Below, piece after piece: positions 21,057 through 34,077 of a DNA stretch of 64,000 bases; position 1 is the first letter of the stretch; every line of letters begins with the position of its first letter. The notes beneath the pieces were generated by a model. The model did no database searches, was not told the origin of the DNA, and was given only the letters and a program-made list of their open reading frames with translations. The DNA is taken from positions 361,741-425,740 of the forward strand of contig WTPW01000184.1 in the NCBI GenBank assembly GCA_009809945.1, written 5' to 3'. A program made the position numbers and the translations under genes. Origin of the DNA: Gigaspora margarita. Its lineage: Eukaryota; Glomeromycota; Glomeromycetes; Diversisporales; Gigasporaceae.

Positions 21057-21768
21057 TAATTTTACCTTTTAACAAACCCTTTCTTTTTTCTTTTAGTACA
21101 TATCTTCAAAAGATACTGTAAATTTTATAAATTGTATATATATATACGTATACACATACATATATATACATACAGTATTACAGATTCAAAGTTTATAAAC
21201 AAATACTCAAATTGGAACGTGTTAAAAAATTATGAAAAGTTTCGAAATTTCAATATGCTTATAAAATTTTACAAAATTCCGTACCTGAGGGCACAAGTTA
21301 TAGGCTAGTAAACTTACAATCTTATAGTTACTATATTTGTAATGTCATATGCTGTTTTATAAACATGTACATCTTGTAATTAGCAGTTTTTTTAAATCAG
21401 ATAATATTCTAATAAATGTAAAAATGAATATAAGTATGGCAATTTTTATCTTTTAGATACTGGTATTCTTAATGTTTGCACTAATATTGCATATGAGTTA
21501 AATATTAAATTAGATATATTTTTGATACTAATATATGGGTCTTGCAGGCTGCGCAGCCTGCGCAGTAGTTTCGGAAAATTCTAAATTTGCCCATTGATAA
21601 GGTGTCGACTAGTGATGTGCCATTTATATGATACCTGAAAAAATTTTAGCGTACAGTACGTACAATACGTACCGTATATATAGTTCTTTTCCGACATCTG
21701 ATTGACTGGCTAAAGTGATCGGCAAAAATTTTAGCGCACAGTACATGCAGTAAGTATCGTACAGTATT
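21057..21768. other. Gene-free stretch
   Basis: Contains a TATATA/CATACA tract at about 21137-21176. No gene. Confidence 0.5.
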
Positions 21769-24254
21769 AGGGATGGGCACGGTCGGTCACGGTCAGTCAT
21801 CGGTCGGTCATGATCGGTTAACCGCTTATGACCGGTTGACCGCGGTCATTCATACGGTTAATGACCGGTTATAGCCGATAAATTATTTACCCAATTATCC
21901 AATCAAATATCCTGAAAAATACAAACGGCAAATATGTCGGAAAGACAATTTTTGCTTATATATATCCACCTAAGACCTAATCTAACCCTAATATAGGGCG
22001 ACCCTAACCTAAAGTTAATTGAAAAATTATTAAATATGGTTTGCCTTCGCTGCCTCCGCTTTAGACGTCCCCATATTTGTAATATTCTGTTACCACAAGG
22101 GTAGAATCGCCACCTAAAAAAATTTCAATCCTACTTCGAAATAAATTTTGGTTTGTTTGTTTAACTAATGCGCAGAAGGTCCTTTCATAGACTAGATTTT
22201 GAATTATAGGCGATTTTTGACAAAGCGAACGTTTGTTTTGAATTTTTCTGATCGTGCTATTGGTGCCCCAGTTTTCTGTTACCCAAAGAAACCCATCGCT
22301 GTAAAAATTGCAGATCATTTGACCGGAATTAAAATTGGTTTGTTATAATTCTGGCCAAATGATCTACAAATTTGGCCGGAATTATGAACAAGGTATTTCT
22401 CAACCGGGTTTAAACACCGCCTAAAAAATTTTCAGATCATGTAATATACATTAATTTATATATACTCATTATTGTTATATTTATCATTATTGTTCACTTA
22501 TATCATAAAAAAGTTTGATTTAAAAATGAAACATATCATTAATCATGCAAAGTCACTATGATCTGAAAAATTTTTGAGAGGCGGGTTGATTTTTCTATTT
22601 ATCAGATGATACAGATACACCGATATCAATTTTAAGCAATAATTATTCATTTATTAGCCATAATATTAAGAATTTGGCATCGGTCATAATCTTGACCGGT
22701 CGGTCAAACCGCTCTGACCGGCTAATATCGGTCACGGTCATTGACCGGTCATNNNNNNNNNNNNNNNNNNNNNNNNNNNNNNNNNNNNNNNNNNNNNNNN
22801 NNNNNNNNNNNNNNNNNNNNNNNNNNNNNNNNNNNNNNNNNNNNNNNNNNNNNNNNNNATGACCGGTCAATGACCGTGACCGATATTAGCCGGTCAGAGC
22901 GGTTTGACCGACCGGTCAAGATTATGACCGATGCCAAATTCTTAATATTATGGCTAATAAATGAATAATTATTGCTTAAAATTGATATCGGTGTATCTGT
23001 AAATAGAAAAATCAACCCGCCTCTCAAAAATTTTTCAGATCATAGTGACTTTGCATGATTAATGATATGTTTCATTTTTAAATCAAACTTTTTTATGATA
23101 TAAGTGAACAATAATGATAAATATAACAATAATGAGTATATATAAATTAATGTATATTACATGATCTGAAAATTTTTTAGGCGGTGTTTAAACCCGGTTG
23201 AGAAATACCTTGTTCATAATTCCGGCCAAATTTGTAGATCATTTGGCCAGAATTATAACAAACCAATTTTAATTCCGGTCAAATGATCTGCAATTTTTAC
23301 AGCGATGGGTTTCTTTGGGTAACAGAAAACTGGGGCACCAATAGCACGATCAGAAAAATTCAAAACAAACGTTCGCTTTGTCAAAAATCGCCTATAATTC
23401 AAAATCTAGTCTATGAAAGGACCTTCTGCGCATTAGTTAAACAAACAAACCAAAATTTATTTCGAAGTAGGATTGAAATTTTTTTAGGTGGCGATTCTAC
23501 CCTTGTGGTAACAGAATATTACAAATAAGGGGACGTCTAAAGCGGAGGCAGCGAAGGCAAACCATATTTAATAATTTTTCAATTAACTTTAGGTTAGGGT
23601 CGTCCTATATTAGGGTTAGATTAGGTCTTAGGTGGATATATATAAGCAAAAATTGTCTTTCCGACATATTTGCCGTTTGTATTTTTCAGGTTTTTTGCAT
23701 TTATTTCTTGTTTTGCTTCTCCCGGTTGATCACATGATTTGTCTCCGNTTTAGACGTGNAACAAATTGTTAATAATTNTGGTCAAATTTGCAGATCATTT
23801 GGGCAGATCTAGAACAAAACAACTTTAAATGTGGTCAAATGATCTGCAAATTTGACCAGAAATATGAACGACGGTTTTATGATCATGTGATGCAAATCGC
23901 AGTGTTTTGTTTCTCTTTCGGCAGTCTTTGCAGTGTACCATCCCTACTTGTCACTTATTTAGATATTTGATTGGATAATTGGGTAAATAATTTATCGGCT
24001 ATAACCGGTCATTAACCGTATGAATGACCGCGGTCAACCGGTCATAAGCGGTTAACCGATCATGAATTGTTTCACGTTACACCAGATCTCGAAATCTGAT
24101 TGGCTAGCGAAATTTTTTAGACTGGTATTTTAAATACTGTTATAAGTAAGCAGGCCAGGTGTTATATTAATCTGGCCAGATGATATTGTAATGCTGGCCA
24201 GATAATTTTTTATTTTGGAATCATATTAAAAATCCCGCGCGTGCCCATCTCTAA
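21769..24254. mobile_element. Large inverted repeat around an N gap, CGGTCA-rich
   Basis: The left end TTAGGGATGGGCACG and the right end CGTGCCCATCTCTAA are near inverse. From about 21826 to 22752 the sequence is the reverse complement of 22859 to about 24060, with gap N22753-22858 in the middle. The arms differ: the right arm has an extra block of about 260 bases (23698-23957), lacks about 10 bases near 23000, and shows single-base changes. CGGTCA/TGACCG words crowd both the outer ends and the centre. Paired open frames in the arms (22061-22318 minus, 23283-23528 plus) are the same sequence read in mirror image and are not convincing genes. Confidence 0.75.
22753..22858. other. Assembly gap (106 N)
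   Basis: A run of N at the exact centre of the inverted repeat, with GACCGGTCAT abutting on each side. Isolated N also occur at about 23748, 23759, 23778, 38436-38437 and 45596. Confidence 0.95.
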
Positions 24255-27200
24255 TCCTGGCCATTATTCAAACAATGCCCCAGACGTTATTCTGCATTTA
24301 TTCAGTTTATCATTTAATTCGCGGCTGCGTTGCACAGCTACTTATTGGTCAATCTTATTACATTTAAGGTATACACTTACATAAACTCTCCTACATAAAA
24401 ACCCTCCACCTGACAAAGTACCCACCGGGCACTAATCAATATTTTGCCCCTAGGAATGTAAGAGACTCGGGATACTATTTGCTGCAGATTACGGTAGTCT
24501 TCCGTTCCTGGTTTCGCACGATGACATCGCGCAACTATCTAGTAGGGCATTATTTGCACTTTCACAGCGTCCGCAAAATCTTATATATGATTGGACAATA
24601 TGCTAAACGCAGTAAAACGTGTATTTCTGCACATAAACATCACGATATGCATCACATAGTACTATATATCTATTGTATAAGAATTATTTAATCAAACATC
24701 TCTTAAACAGTTTTTGTCTCGACTAAAAAGTCTTTTATTAGTCTTTCGAAATTGCACTAACCAAATATGTTATGACGTGACTCTTCATCGAATTACAAGC
24801 AAGAAAGAGCACAATACTGTATTTACCGAGATAGTTATAAATGGTGATTGAGGAAAATTCTAATGTCTAGAAACTATAAAACCGGATTACATATAAATTT
24901 AATTGGATATCCGTATTTTAACGATACAGAAGGAATATTGGGAGAGTAATGCTAGTAAATGTGCATCTCTTAGTCATTTATTAATTTACATTTAGTATGA
25001 ATACAGCACTAGGGTTGGAAAATTACCGTAAATTTACGTAAGTTTACGTAAGTTTCTGAAACCAAAATTACATGTAATTTGATCATGTGAATAGTTTGAT
25101 AAAATTTTTGTAAAGCTGGCATAAAAATAATATAAAATTAAAGTTCCGAACAAACGATGGATTTCTATTCATGCTGGTAAAACTTTTGTAATGCTAGTGC
25201 TATTATCATGTTAGCTCAAACTTCTTGATCGAAATCTATTTCGGCAATCTGACTGTACTATTTATTATAAAATTGCGTTGCAGTTTCGTAAGTTACAATG
25301 TAATTTACATGAAACGCAGCAAGGTAATTTATGTAATACATCCCTATACAGTGCGTACGTGGAATGAATAGTTTTCCCTTATAAATGCGAAATAACTCCC
25401 AAAAATGTAATTTCGAAGTTTGATTGAATTAAGCTTAATCCGGGCCATTATTTAACCAGTGTCCCTAGACATTATTTCGCATTTATTCTTCATCCGTTCC
25501 TGGTTTAGTGTGACAGCGTCGCGCAGCTACTTATTATTAATTATAACAAATTTAATATCACGTTATAAAGGATCATCAATGTATTTAATCGGAATTTTGA
25601 TTTTGGAAATTAGTAAACGCAGAAACCATAATTGATAATCTATCTCGAGGATCAAACATATGATCCGCATTCCGCGTGGGATTTTGGAGAAAACCGCGGA
25701 TTGCTCATTGTTAATCACTACGTTTTGAAATATAATTTTATATTTATTCACATGCCAACTCTACATGTAAATTTTGTCAACATTGTTAATATGACCAAAT
25801 TACATGTAATTATTTTTATTTCGGTATTTTACATAAAGTTACGCAAAATTACAGGAATTCCAATTTATCACTAAGTTCTCTAGAATGAACCAGGAATTTC
25901 AATAACTTCAGGTGAAATTCCATCTTTAGTTTTGCGTATGCTTGAATAAGCACTAATGACCATTGCATAATAAATCTACAAAATTTTAAATTTAATAATT
26001 TGAGTACTATGTATTAAATAAAGTTACAAAAAAAATTATAAAAATAAATATACCATAAGAATAAATATAATAACACTTATAAATATTGTTAATAATATAA
26101 AAATAAGGTATGAAATATTGCAATAACGATTTATTTTACTGTCATCATCATCATATTGCGATTTAGCTTGCTTTCTGCATAAATCCATAGAAGTGTTTTT
26201 ATATATGAGAAATATAATAATAACATAAAGAAAACACAAAACGTAGACTATTAAATAGACATAAATAAATCGAGAATAAAGCTTTAAGATATAATCTGTT
26301 TTCTGTATATTTTTAAAAAAATATTTACAAATTAGTTTCTTAGTAATTTAAATTATTTTAAAATGTTTTTTTGCCATTCGTTTTGTTTTTTATAATGAGC
26401 AATAATTACGTACCACAATAAAAACAGCCAAACATCCAAAGGAAGCAACTATGCATAATAGAATATTTGAAGTAATAAGAACTGCATATATTCCTTTATC
26501 TTCATCTAATATAGAAAATAAAAATAATTAAACTCTAAATTTACAATTAAGATAAAAAAATTAAAAAATCAATAAATTTACAAAGAGCATATCCAAGAAT
26601 TCTCATTTGATTAAGAAGATTTATAATGATACCAAATATTCCTAAGATCTAAATTTTAAATATTTGTTAACACACAAAAGATTTGAACAATTTTATTTAT
26701 CCAACAAAAAAATCTAAAATATTTTCCAAGAATACGGATGTTATGAGAATAACGCCTATTCTCAAAGGAATACAGTAGCAGCATTTAGAAATCATTTTCA
26801 TTTAGATTTTTTTTTCAAATAAACACTAAATTCTATGTAAATAATTCTTTTAAGCACAAGATTTTAAATATATTAAATTTTAATTCATGACACCTCTCGC
26901 TAAACCTTTAATGTGTTTAAATACCATCTAAATTAATACATCTAATCATATTTTAATATTACACTACTAAGAATATCAAATGTTTTATACTGGTTTTACT
27001 ATTTATACATTTCGGAGACCGGAGTTACATGGTATGTCTATTTGTATTTAGTTGGCAAGTATACGCCAGATATGTACATTTTTACGAATCAAGATTTTTT
27101 TTTGTTTCTTTTCATACAACTATTTTTGTGCAATCATTTACTAAAGCCTGAATACATCAGAAAATCTCTCATTATGTTCATATTATTCTATTTAAAAATC

Positions 27201-27342
27201 TAACTTCGATATATAAGGATGGCCGGCTATCGACCTGTCACAATCAGTCATTGACTATCACTGACCGATTGTCAATTAAATGGTTACTGATTATAGTAAT
27301 ATTTTGTATAAAAAGTCGATAGTACAAATAGATCGACTGCAT
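24255..27342. other. Gene-free, repeat-rich stretch
   Basis: No supportable gene. It includes a repeat with two copies at 24253-24350 and 25437-25545 (CCATTATTTAACCAGTGTCC and CGCATTTATTC). It also has two or three copies of the CGTTCCTGGTTT hairpin motif (24495-24545, 25490-25535, partial at 24318) and a TTTACGTAAG-rich inverted repeat at about 25020-25335. Confidence 0.5.
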
Positions 27343-27448
27343 ACAGTTGTCCTCCCATATAATCACCTCCCATATAGTCACAAACTCTATATAATCACAT
27401 CAATTATGATACCGTTATCTATTCTATATAATTTATATCAGAGTTTGT

Positions 27449-27690
27449 ACGTTTTAACGTTTTTGATTGGCTGTAATCGATTTTGGAAACTTCTAAACAG
27501 AAATTTTGGAATTTTGGAAACTTCTAAACAGAAATCAAGGTCTGTGCGCTTTAACGTTTTTGATTGACTGCAGACGAGAATTGTGGGAATTTTGGGTCTA
27601 CTCTTTAACGTTTTTGAATGTTGCAACTGAAGATCGTGGGAATTTTGGGTCCGTTTTAACGTTTTTAATTAGCTATAACCGAAAATCTAT
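27449..27690. repeat. Degenerate 70-bp tandem repeat
   Basis: Four units begin TTTAACGTTTTTGATTGGCT or close variants (27449, 27551, 27602, 27655). Several contain GTGGGAATTTTGGGTC. Overlapping open frames on both strands are by-products. Confidence 0.65.
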
Positions 27691-28449
27691 TTTTAACCGT
27701 TATCTATATAATTTAGATTACGATTTAACTATTTTAGTATCCGTATATTTCTTAAGTTTTATTTCCTTGCTACAGCATTGCTGAATTATTACGACATTAC
27801 TGGAATTTATGACTGCGACCTTTTATAATTGGTTCTAAATTAAGAACCCCAAATTTCTATTTGATTTTCGTAATTTTTTTAAGTAATTAAACAGTTAATC
27901 ATTGTCAAATCGTTTAAATCATTTTTAACATATCCGTCAAATATGCGTCATAATTTTTGAAGTAATATAAAAAGTCGCAGTAATATATCGATCTTTTTAA
28001 TTAATTGAGTTATATAGATTTATTTTGATATTCTGATGATATTTGAATAAATTTTACGATATTTGAAATAATCATTGAAGTTACTGAATAAATGCGCATT
28101 AAAAATCTATATAATTTAAATTGCAAGTTTTGAATTCGTATTAATAACTATAATAATTCTTTAATTAAAACAAAATTATAAATATAGTTACATTTGATTA
28201 CAGTATGACTTCTAATTACTTCATAATTGCATATCAATTACATTCTGGACCAAGTCTTGGACTATTCTAAAAAACTCGGAGTAATCCGGTTTTAATTTCC
28301 GAACATGATGTTATTGATAATTTACATCATATTTATATAATTAGTTAGTATGAATGAAGAACGATGTAAATCAAATATGTTTTTTTTTATTTTTTTTTTA
28401 TTTTTTAATTATATCTATTGATAAAAATTTTTAATCTGTTTATTGTAGT

Positions 28450-30180
28450 GAAACAGGCAACTTAGATTGCATTTTCTGTACGTTTCGGTGAGTTTACTTT
28501 ATACTACCTTACTGTTTATTCACTATAATTCAGCTACTAAGGCTACTAAACGTCAACAACTAATGTTTAACTATTGCCCGACAGGCCATATCATAAGACA
28601 AACTTATAAACCATGCCCAACCTTACCTTCCATGACTTCAGTCACCCAGTAATACTATGTTGAGCAGGAGGGAGGGAAAAACAATATAACCAAACGAATG
28701 TCATTTGCGGAAAAAACAAGCCTAATTTGCCAACATAACTCATCAGTACTGTATATACTCAGAACAATACTATCGATTACTTCATACCACTTACATAACT
28801 AACCTATTACTCTATTTACCTCATATTCCTACTATACGCTCATACATTTAAATGCATAAGAACAAAATTGCCTGATATTTACTTAACCATTATCCACCTA
28901 ACAATCAATCAAATGATCATACCTGTGGTCAAATTAAACCTAATTTAAAAACATAATTACAAATAATGCTCATAACATCTATATAATTCAAAAAAAAAAC
29001 AATAATCGTATAAAACAATTCGATTAATTCCCAACAAAACAAATAAATTTCAACTGTTGTATCAATTTTGTCATAAAAAAAAAAAATTCTATTCTAACAA
29101 TCTATCCTGTACAATAAATCCATGATATAACTGTTAATTTCTGTCAAAATATGTAAATTATTACAGCATATGCGCAAGTAATACAAACTCCTAAAGAGGA
29201 ATTAGACTATTCCGGATCAACCGACGAAAAATCCAAAAAAAAATGCTAATATTTAAATATATCTTAGTATACTAATTAAAATTTTACATATAATTAACAT
29301 CATTTTAACCCTATAGCTTCTAACGTTAAGACCCTAAACCAAATTTTTGCCACACGCACTTAATTTGTTTACAAAACCGAATTTTATATTACTCACACAA
29401 AGTAAAATACTTCTTGCATAATATATATATACAAAATTACAACATTCAAAAACTAAAAACTAAAAAATAACATGAACAAATTACATCATTTACCTCTGCA
29501 TAAAATTAAATATTAATAAAAAAATTCATTATAAAGAACTGACTAACCTACTTAAACATGCATAAATCAGATAATTTAATAAAATTATACCATATACATA
29601 AATTATACAATTCTACGCTTTACATAACAATAAAAATATTAGCATAATCCGTTCTGTGTATTTAATAATTATAAATAAAGTACTTAACAAAACCAAATAA
29701 ATTAATAATATCATAATAAAATAAATAAAAAATAAATTTATAAACAACAATATATTACAATAAAAAATAATTTAATTTTATTATAATAATAAAATAAAAA
29801 ATAACCTATATATTTTAAAAATATGTCAAAAAAATAATTAAATATTATGATTTAACGATAAAACTAAAAAAAAAAAATTTATTAATAACATACTAAAATC
29901 AAAAAAATACTATTAAACATAAAAAAAATTATAATCAACACCCAAAAAAAAAACATTACATAAAAAAAAACATTACAAAAAGTAAAAAAACATATATATA
30001 AATGTTAAATTTTTACTTATTACACTAAATTGATATAAATTTATCTATATAACTTTACATCAACTTACAAATCCACATTATTAAAAATCAATCAAACATT
30101 AACAAAAATCACAAAAAATACAAAAAAAAATATTCCACCAATTATACCCATCAATAACATTAACAAAACAAATAAGATAG
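28450..30180. other. 1.7-kb G-depleted tract
   Basis: In eight 60-base rows that I counted (28861, 28921, 29281, 29461, 29581, 29941, 30061, 30121) there are about 16 G against about 88 C on the plus strand. The tract ends near 30180 at a small hairpin GGTGGCACGTAAGTGCCACC. No gene is visible on either strand. Confidence 0.7.
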
Positions 30181-30319
30181 GTGGCACGTAAGTGCCACCT
30201 ATCGCACTAGTTTTATATTAAATACCTTCATAAAGTCACAATTATATTATAATCACTATCACATTTTTTAGAATTTGTTGGCCAATTTTAATAATAATAA
30301 AATTACTTTTTCACATTCA

Positions 30320-31340
30320 CATTTATATATGATCGTAGATAGTTGTTATATAGAAACGTTACAATTTTAATAATCAAGTCAACTTTTATGCAGTAAGTAA
30401 AGTTGTTTGGAAGAATAAAATACCCATTTTATAATTCACATGCAAATTGGATAACTTTTAATTAGTGTTGTTTTTATTTTACTTATCTACGAATATAGCT
30501 AAAAATTTGTAATTTTTTTGTAGAAACGTAAAATAAAAAAAAAATAATAAACGATTTATATGAAAATATTGTGTTAGGTGTATTTTGTTCTCCTTAACAA
30601 CTTTTCTTATTGCATAAAAATCGATTTACTTAATATTATTTTGACTGTTATATATAGCAACGATCAATGATCATATATAAAATTTTTTTAAAATTTTTAT
30701 TTTATGAAATAAAAAATGTTATTCACAAGAACAAAATACACTACCATGTAATGTTTATGCATATTATTATTATTGTTTTTCATTTTATGTATATATGAAT
30801 ATAGCTAGAAAATTATGTAATTTTTCTGTAGAAATGTAAATAAAAAACATAATGAAATATCAACCAATTGCATAAAAGTTTTAGAGTATATGTATTTTGT
30901 TCTCTTGAACAACTTTTATATTGCAGAGAAATCGATTTGCTTAGCATTATTTTGACTTTTATATATAGCAATAATCAATAATCTTATATAAAAATTTTTT
31001 AAGTAAATTTAAAATTCTTTATATACTCATTAGTTGTTGCTATATATGAAAGCCAAAATAATAATGTAATACTAAGTAAATCAAGTTTTCAAGAGAATAA
31101 AATATATATGCTCTAAAAATTTCATGTAAATCAGTTGAAATTTCTTTAATGCCACAAAGTTTTTAGTTATATTCATAGGTACATAACATGAAAAACAATA
31201 CTAATAAAAGTTATCTGATTGCATGAAAATTTTATGATAAATGTATTTTGTTCTCTAAAAACCTTTTTATTGCATATAAATTGATTTACTTAGTATTATT
31301 TTGACTTTTCTATATAACAACTATCTATAATTATATTTAA
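30320..31340. repeat. Three tandem palindromic units (TAGTTGTTATATAG family)
   Basis: Three diverged units of about 330 bases start near 30330, 30665 and 31010. Each opens with TAGTTGTTATATAG or AGCAACGATC-like ends. Each passes through AAGTAAA-GTT-GGAAGAATAAAATA and a central GAATATAGCTA hairpin, and returns as the reverse complement (TATTTTGTTCTC-AACAACTTT). Related single copies lie at 40187-40545 and about 52135-52760. Confidence 0.65.
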
Positions 31341-32108
31341 AATTTTAAAATACCTCTACTAAATCACTTTTTAATATTAATTATAACTTGTTCCTATATA
31401 GAGGTGCTTTTATAAGTTACTCTCTTTATAATTACCATATTAGGGTGTGCCCAACAGTATAATTATAGGGGAGGATAACTGTAATTGTTAATTGCTATAG
31501 TAGATGCAAATAAAATCCCTATCAATATTTGAACAATTTATGAATATCAAATAATAAAGAACATCACTTTTGCTTCTTTTATATGGATCCATTCTACTTT
31601 GACAATTATTTTACTAGAGTTCCTACAATCTCAAATTAAATTAAACTTAAGTTAAATTTGAGTTTGGGTTTGAAATCAAACCAAACTCAAACTCATTTGG
31701 ATTCAAAGTTTGCAAACTAGTTGTGTGATTGTAAATGATTGTAAATGATTGTAAAATACCTTTTTTTGCCACCATATTGGTTGTAGAGGTGTGCACATCA
31801 ATTTGCAAACCACGATAATATTTAGCTGGTTAAGCTGGCTTGGCTGATTTTATAAAATCAGCTTAGTCTGTTGATAACTTCAACCTGACTAATATCCCTA
31901 GTACTTTTACCCAAATTTTTACAGATTCTATTTATTACTAATTTTTTTTGAAAGCCTTGTTCTTGGTTAATTGTTGTTATAGACATATTCAATTTTTTTT
32001 TTTTTTTGCAGTATGGCTACTCTTTAGAATTGTTATTAATGCATAACTAATACTAAAAGGCCATAAAAAAAATTAGTTATTTAAATATTTTAAAAATCTT
32101 ACAAAGAT

Positions 32109-32834
32109 TTAAGTACTAGTTCGCGAGTAAGTGACAGTAATTTCATAGTAAAATTTGGTGAAAATTTAATATAAATTTTTATATTAATATGTAATCTGCA
32201 GCTGCTACAAAGTAAAGTTAATTTTTTACTAAGTTAACCTTCTTTCTACCTCTAACAAAAGTTGTAGTACAGTCTACCCTCGTTTATATCAACCCATTTG
32301 AATTTGTTTAAATTTATGTTAATAGTGATATTAATGAGGGAATTATATTAAAGTTGATATATTTGAGGGAATTTTAAATATATAAAAATTTATAAAAATT
32401 CATTTTGTGGCTTAGGTTGATATTAACAGGGTTGATATTAACGAGGGATGACTGTACTAGTTTTTATAAATATAATGATAGTAAGTTTGTTAAAATTAAC
32501 TTGGCAATTCTTGAAATATTTTACCTTTTTCTTGTATTTATATAAAATTTCTTTGTAAATGCACAAAGAAATTTGATATAAATACAAAGGAAAAGTTAAA
32601 AATTTTAAGAATTCCCAAGTTAATTTCAACAAACTTACCATTATTAGATTTATAAAAACTGGCACTACAACTTTTGTTAGAGGTAGAAAGAAGGCTAACT
32701 TAGTAAAAAAATTAACTTTACTTTGTGGTAGCTGCAGATTAGATATTAATATAAAAATTTATATTAAATTTTCACCAAATTTTACTGTGATGCCCTATGA
32801 TGCTACTTTTGCTTACTCGCGAACTAGTACTTAA
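32109..32834. mobile_element. Hairpin element with a nested MITE
   Basis: The outer ends TTAAGTACTAGTTCGCGAGT and its reverse complement ACTCGCGAACTAGTACTTAA are exact. The arms pair through GCAGCTGCTACAAAGTAAAG and TCTAACAAAAGTTGTAGT, with a centre near 32555 (AAATTTCTTTG against CAAAGAAATTT). The left arm is interrupted by the MITE at 32268-32456. Confidence 0.85.
32268..32456. repeat. MITE, TACAGTCTACCCTCG ends, TA target
   Basis: Begins TACAGTCTACCCTCGTTTAT and ends with the reverse complement of TACAGTCATCCCTCGTTAAT. It sits inside the left arm of the hairpin element; the right arm shows the unfilled site as AGTTGTAGTGCCAG on the reverse strand. TA flanks fit a Tc1/mariner or pogo-like MITE. 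A relative is at 43222-43388. Confidence 0.8.
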
Positions 32835-32970
32835 TATAATTAATAAAATTGATTAATCTCCTAATACTAAATATTTCAAGCACATTCAATTAGGTTTCTA
32901 TGTTTTCATAATAAATTAACAACAGTTAAAGATAAATAATATTGAACTAGTTAATTTAAATCATAATTTA

Positions 32971-34077
32971 CAGTTGTTCCTCTATATAATCACCAAGTTG
33001 ATTGCACCCTATTGTAGTAATTGTATTGAGGTGTAACTCAGTATATAAAATTTATGTGCACAATGTGCTCATGTACACATGTTTTTAAAAAGTTTCACAT
33101 ATTTTTGGCTGGGAATGTGCACATAATTCACATGCTTTAGAGCAAAATAGTGGACCAAAATCATTAGTAAAATACAGAAATTGTGCACATTGAGCACACT
33201 GTGTACATAATTTATTGTATATAGATTTAAATTTATCTATATAATTTAATATAGCAAAGTTATATAATGCACAAATTTTTAACTATGTTCACATAAATAA
33301 TGTGTACAATGTGCACAAGATTCACATACTTTTGGGATCAGATTTTATACACTGGTGTGACTATAAGTAAAATACCTTGTAATGGTCATATGATCACATG
33401 CTAATAAATATTTAATTTAAAATATAGTTATAACATATTTGTGTATATCTTAGAAAATTTAAAATAGTTGATAGTGAATAACTTTGATCCAGTGGCCCAA
33501 TTTGGATGAAATGACTACCAGAGTGTTTATCTCAATGAGATGATTCTAAAAAGTCTAAAATTGTACAAATCTACACACAGATTCCTGAGTTGTTAAGGAT
33601 TTTTTACTTTAGATATCAATTCTTAAACATGCACAGTGATACAAATTCTTAAGCATGCACAGTGATACAAATTCTTAATAATCTCAGAAACTTGTAATTA
33701 GATTTAGTAATATTGGGCTCATTAGAATTATCTTATTGAGACAGAAATTTTGATAGTTGTATTATCCAAATTAGACCATTAGATCAAAAGTTATTTGCTA
33801 CTAAACCTTAAGGAATTTTTAATAAAAAATTTTGAATATGCACAAATATAAATATTGGTTAATCAGATTTTATACTCTTTATTTTATTAAAAATTAGTGA
33901 TTATAATAAGGGTTTATTATAATTAATAAAATTAGAAAAAAAATTAAAATTTATAGTAATAGTAATTGTAAGTAATTTGTGAATATAATAAGGATTTTTA
34001 CTATATTTAAGCCCATTGCACAATATTGAATACTTAAATAGAGGTGTAACTATATAGATGTAAATAGGAAGGGATAA
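32971..34077. mobile_element. Composite region with several inverted repeats
   Basis: The outer ends ACAGTTGTTCCTCTATATAA and the reverse complement of AGGAAGGGATAACTATGC are weak TIRs. Inside, 33047-33213 is an inverted repeat (TTATGTGCACAATGTGCTCA against GAGCACACTGTGTACATAA). 33471-33807 is another (GTGAATAACTTTGATCCA against AGATCAAAAGTTATTTGCTA), whose centre holds ATACAAATTCTTAAGCATGC twice. Confidence 0.5.

Larger units (their letters stand above)
27340..31480. mobile_element. Probable long TIR element with ACAGTTGTCCTCC ends
   Basis: The left end is ACAGTTGTCCTCCCATATAA and the right end is the reverse complement of ACAGTTATCCTCCCCTATAA (31458-31478). The sub-end TATAATCACTATCACATTTT, seen at about 30250, also follows the same kind of left end at 51850-51990. 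So a single element may have been opened by insertions between 27412 and 30205. No transposase frame is visible. The ends could also belong to two separate elements. Confidence 0.4.

Noticed and set aside
22061-23528. Paired 75-92 codon frames in the inverted repeat, some across N
   Set aside because: They are mirror copies of the same arm sequence, and those crossing the gap are translations of N.
27280-27784. Frames of 92-95 codons on both strands
   Set aside because: Explained by the 70-bp tandem repeat, with repeated peptide text in both orientations.
30320-31340. CRISPR-like array
   Set aside because: Units are long, palindromic and diverged, without short identical repeats and unique spacers, and the genome is eukaryotic.
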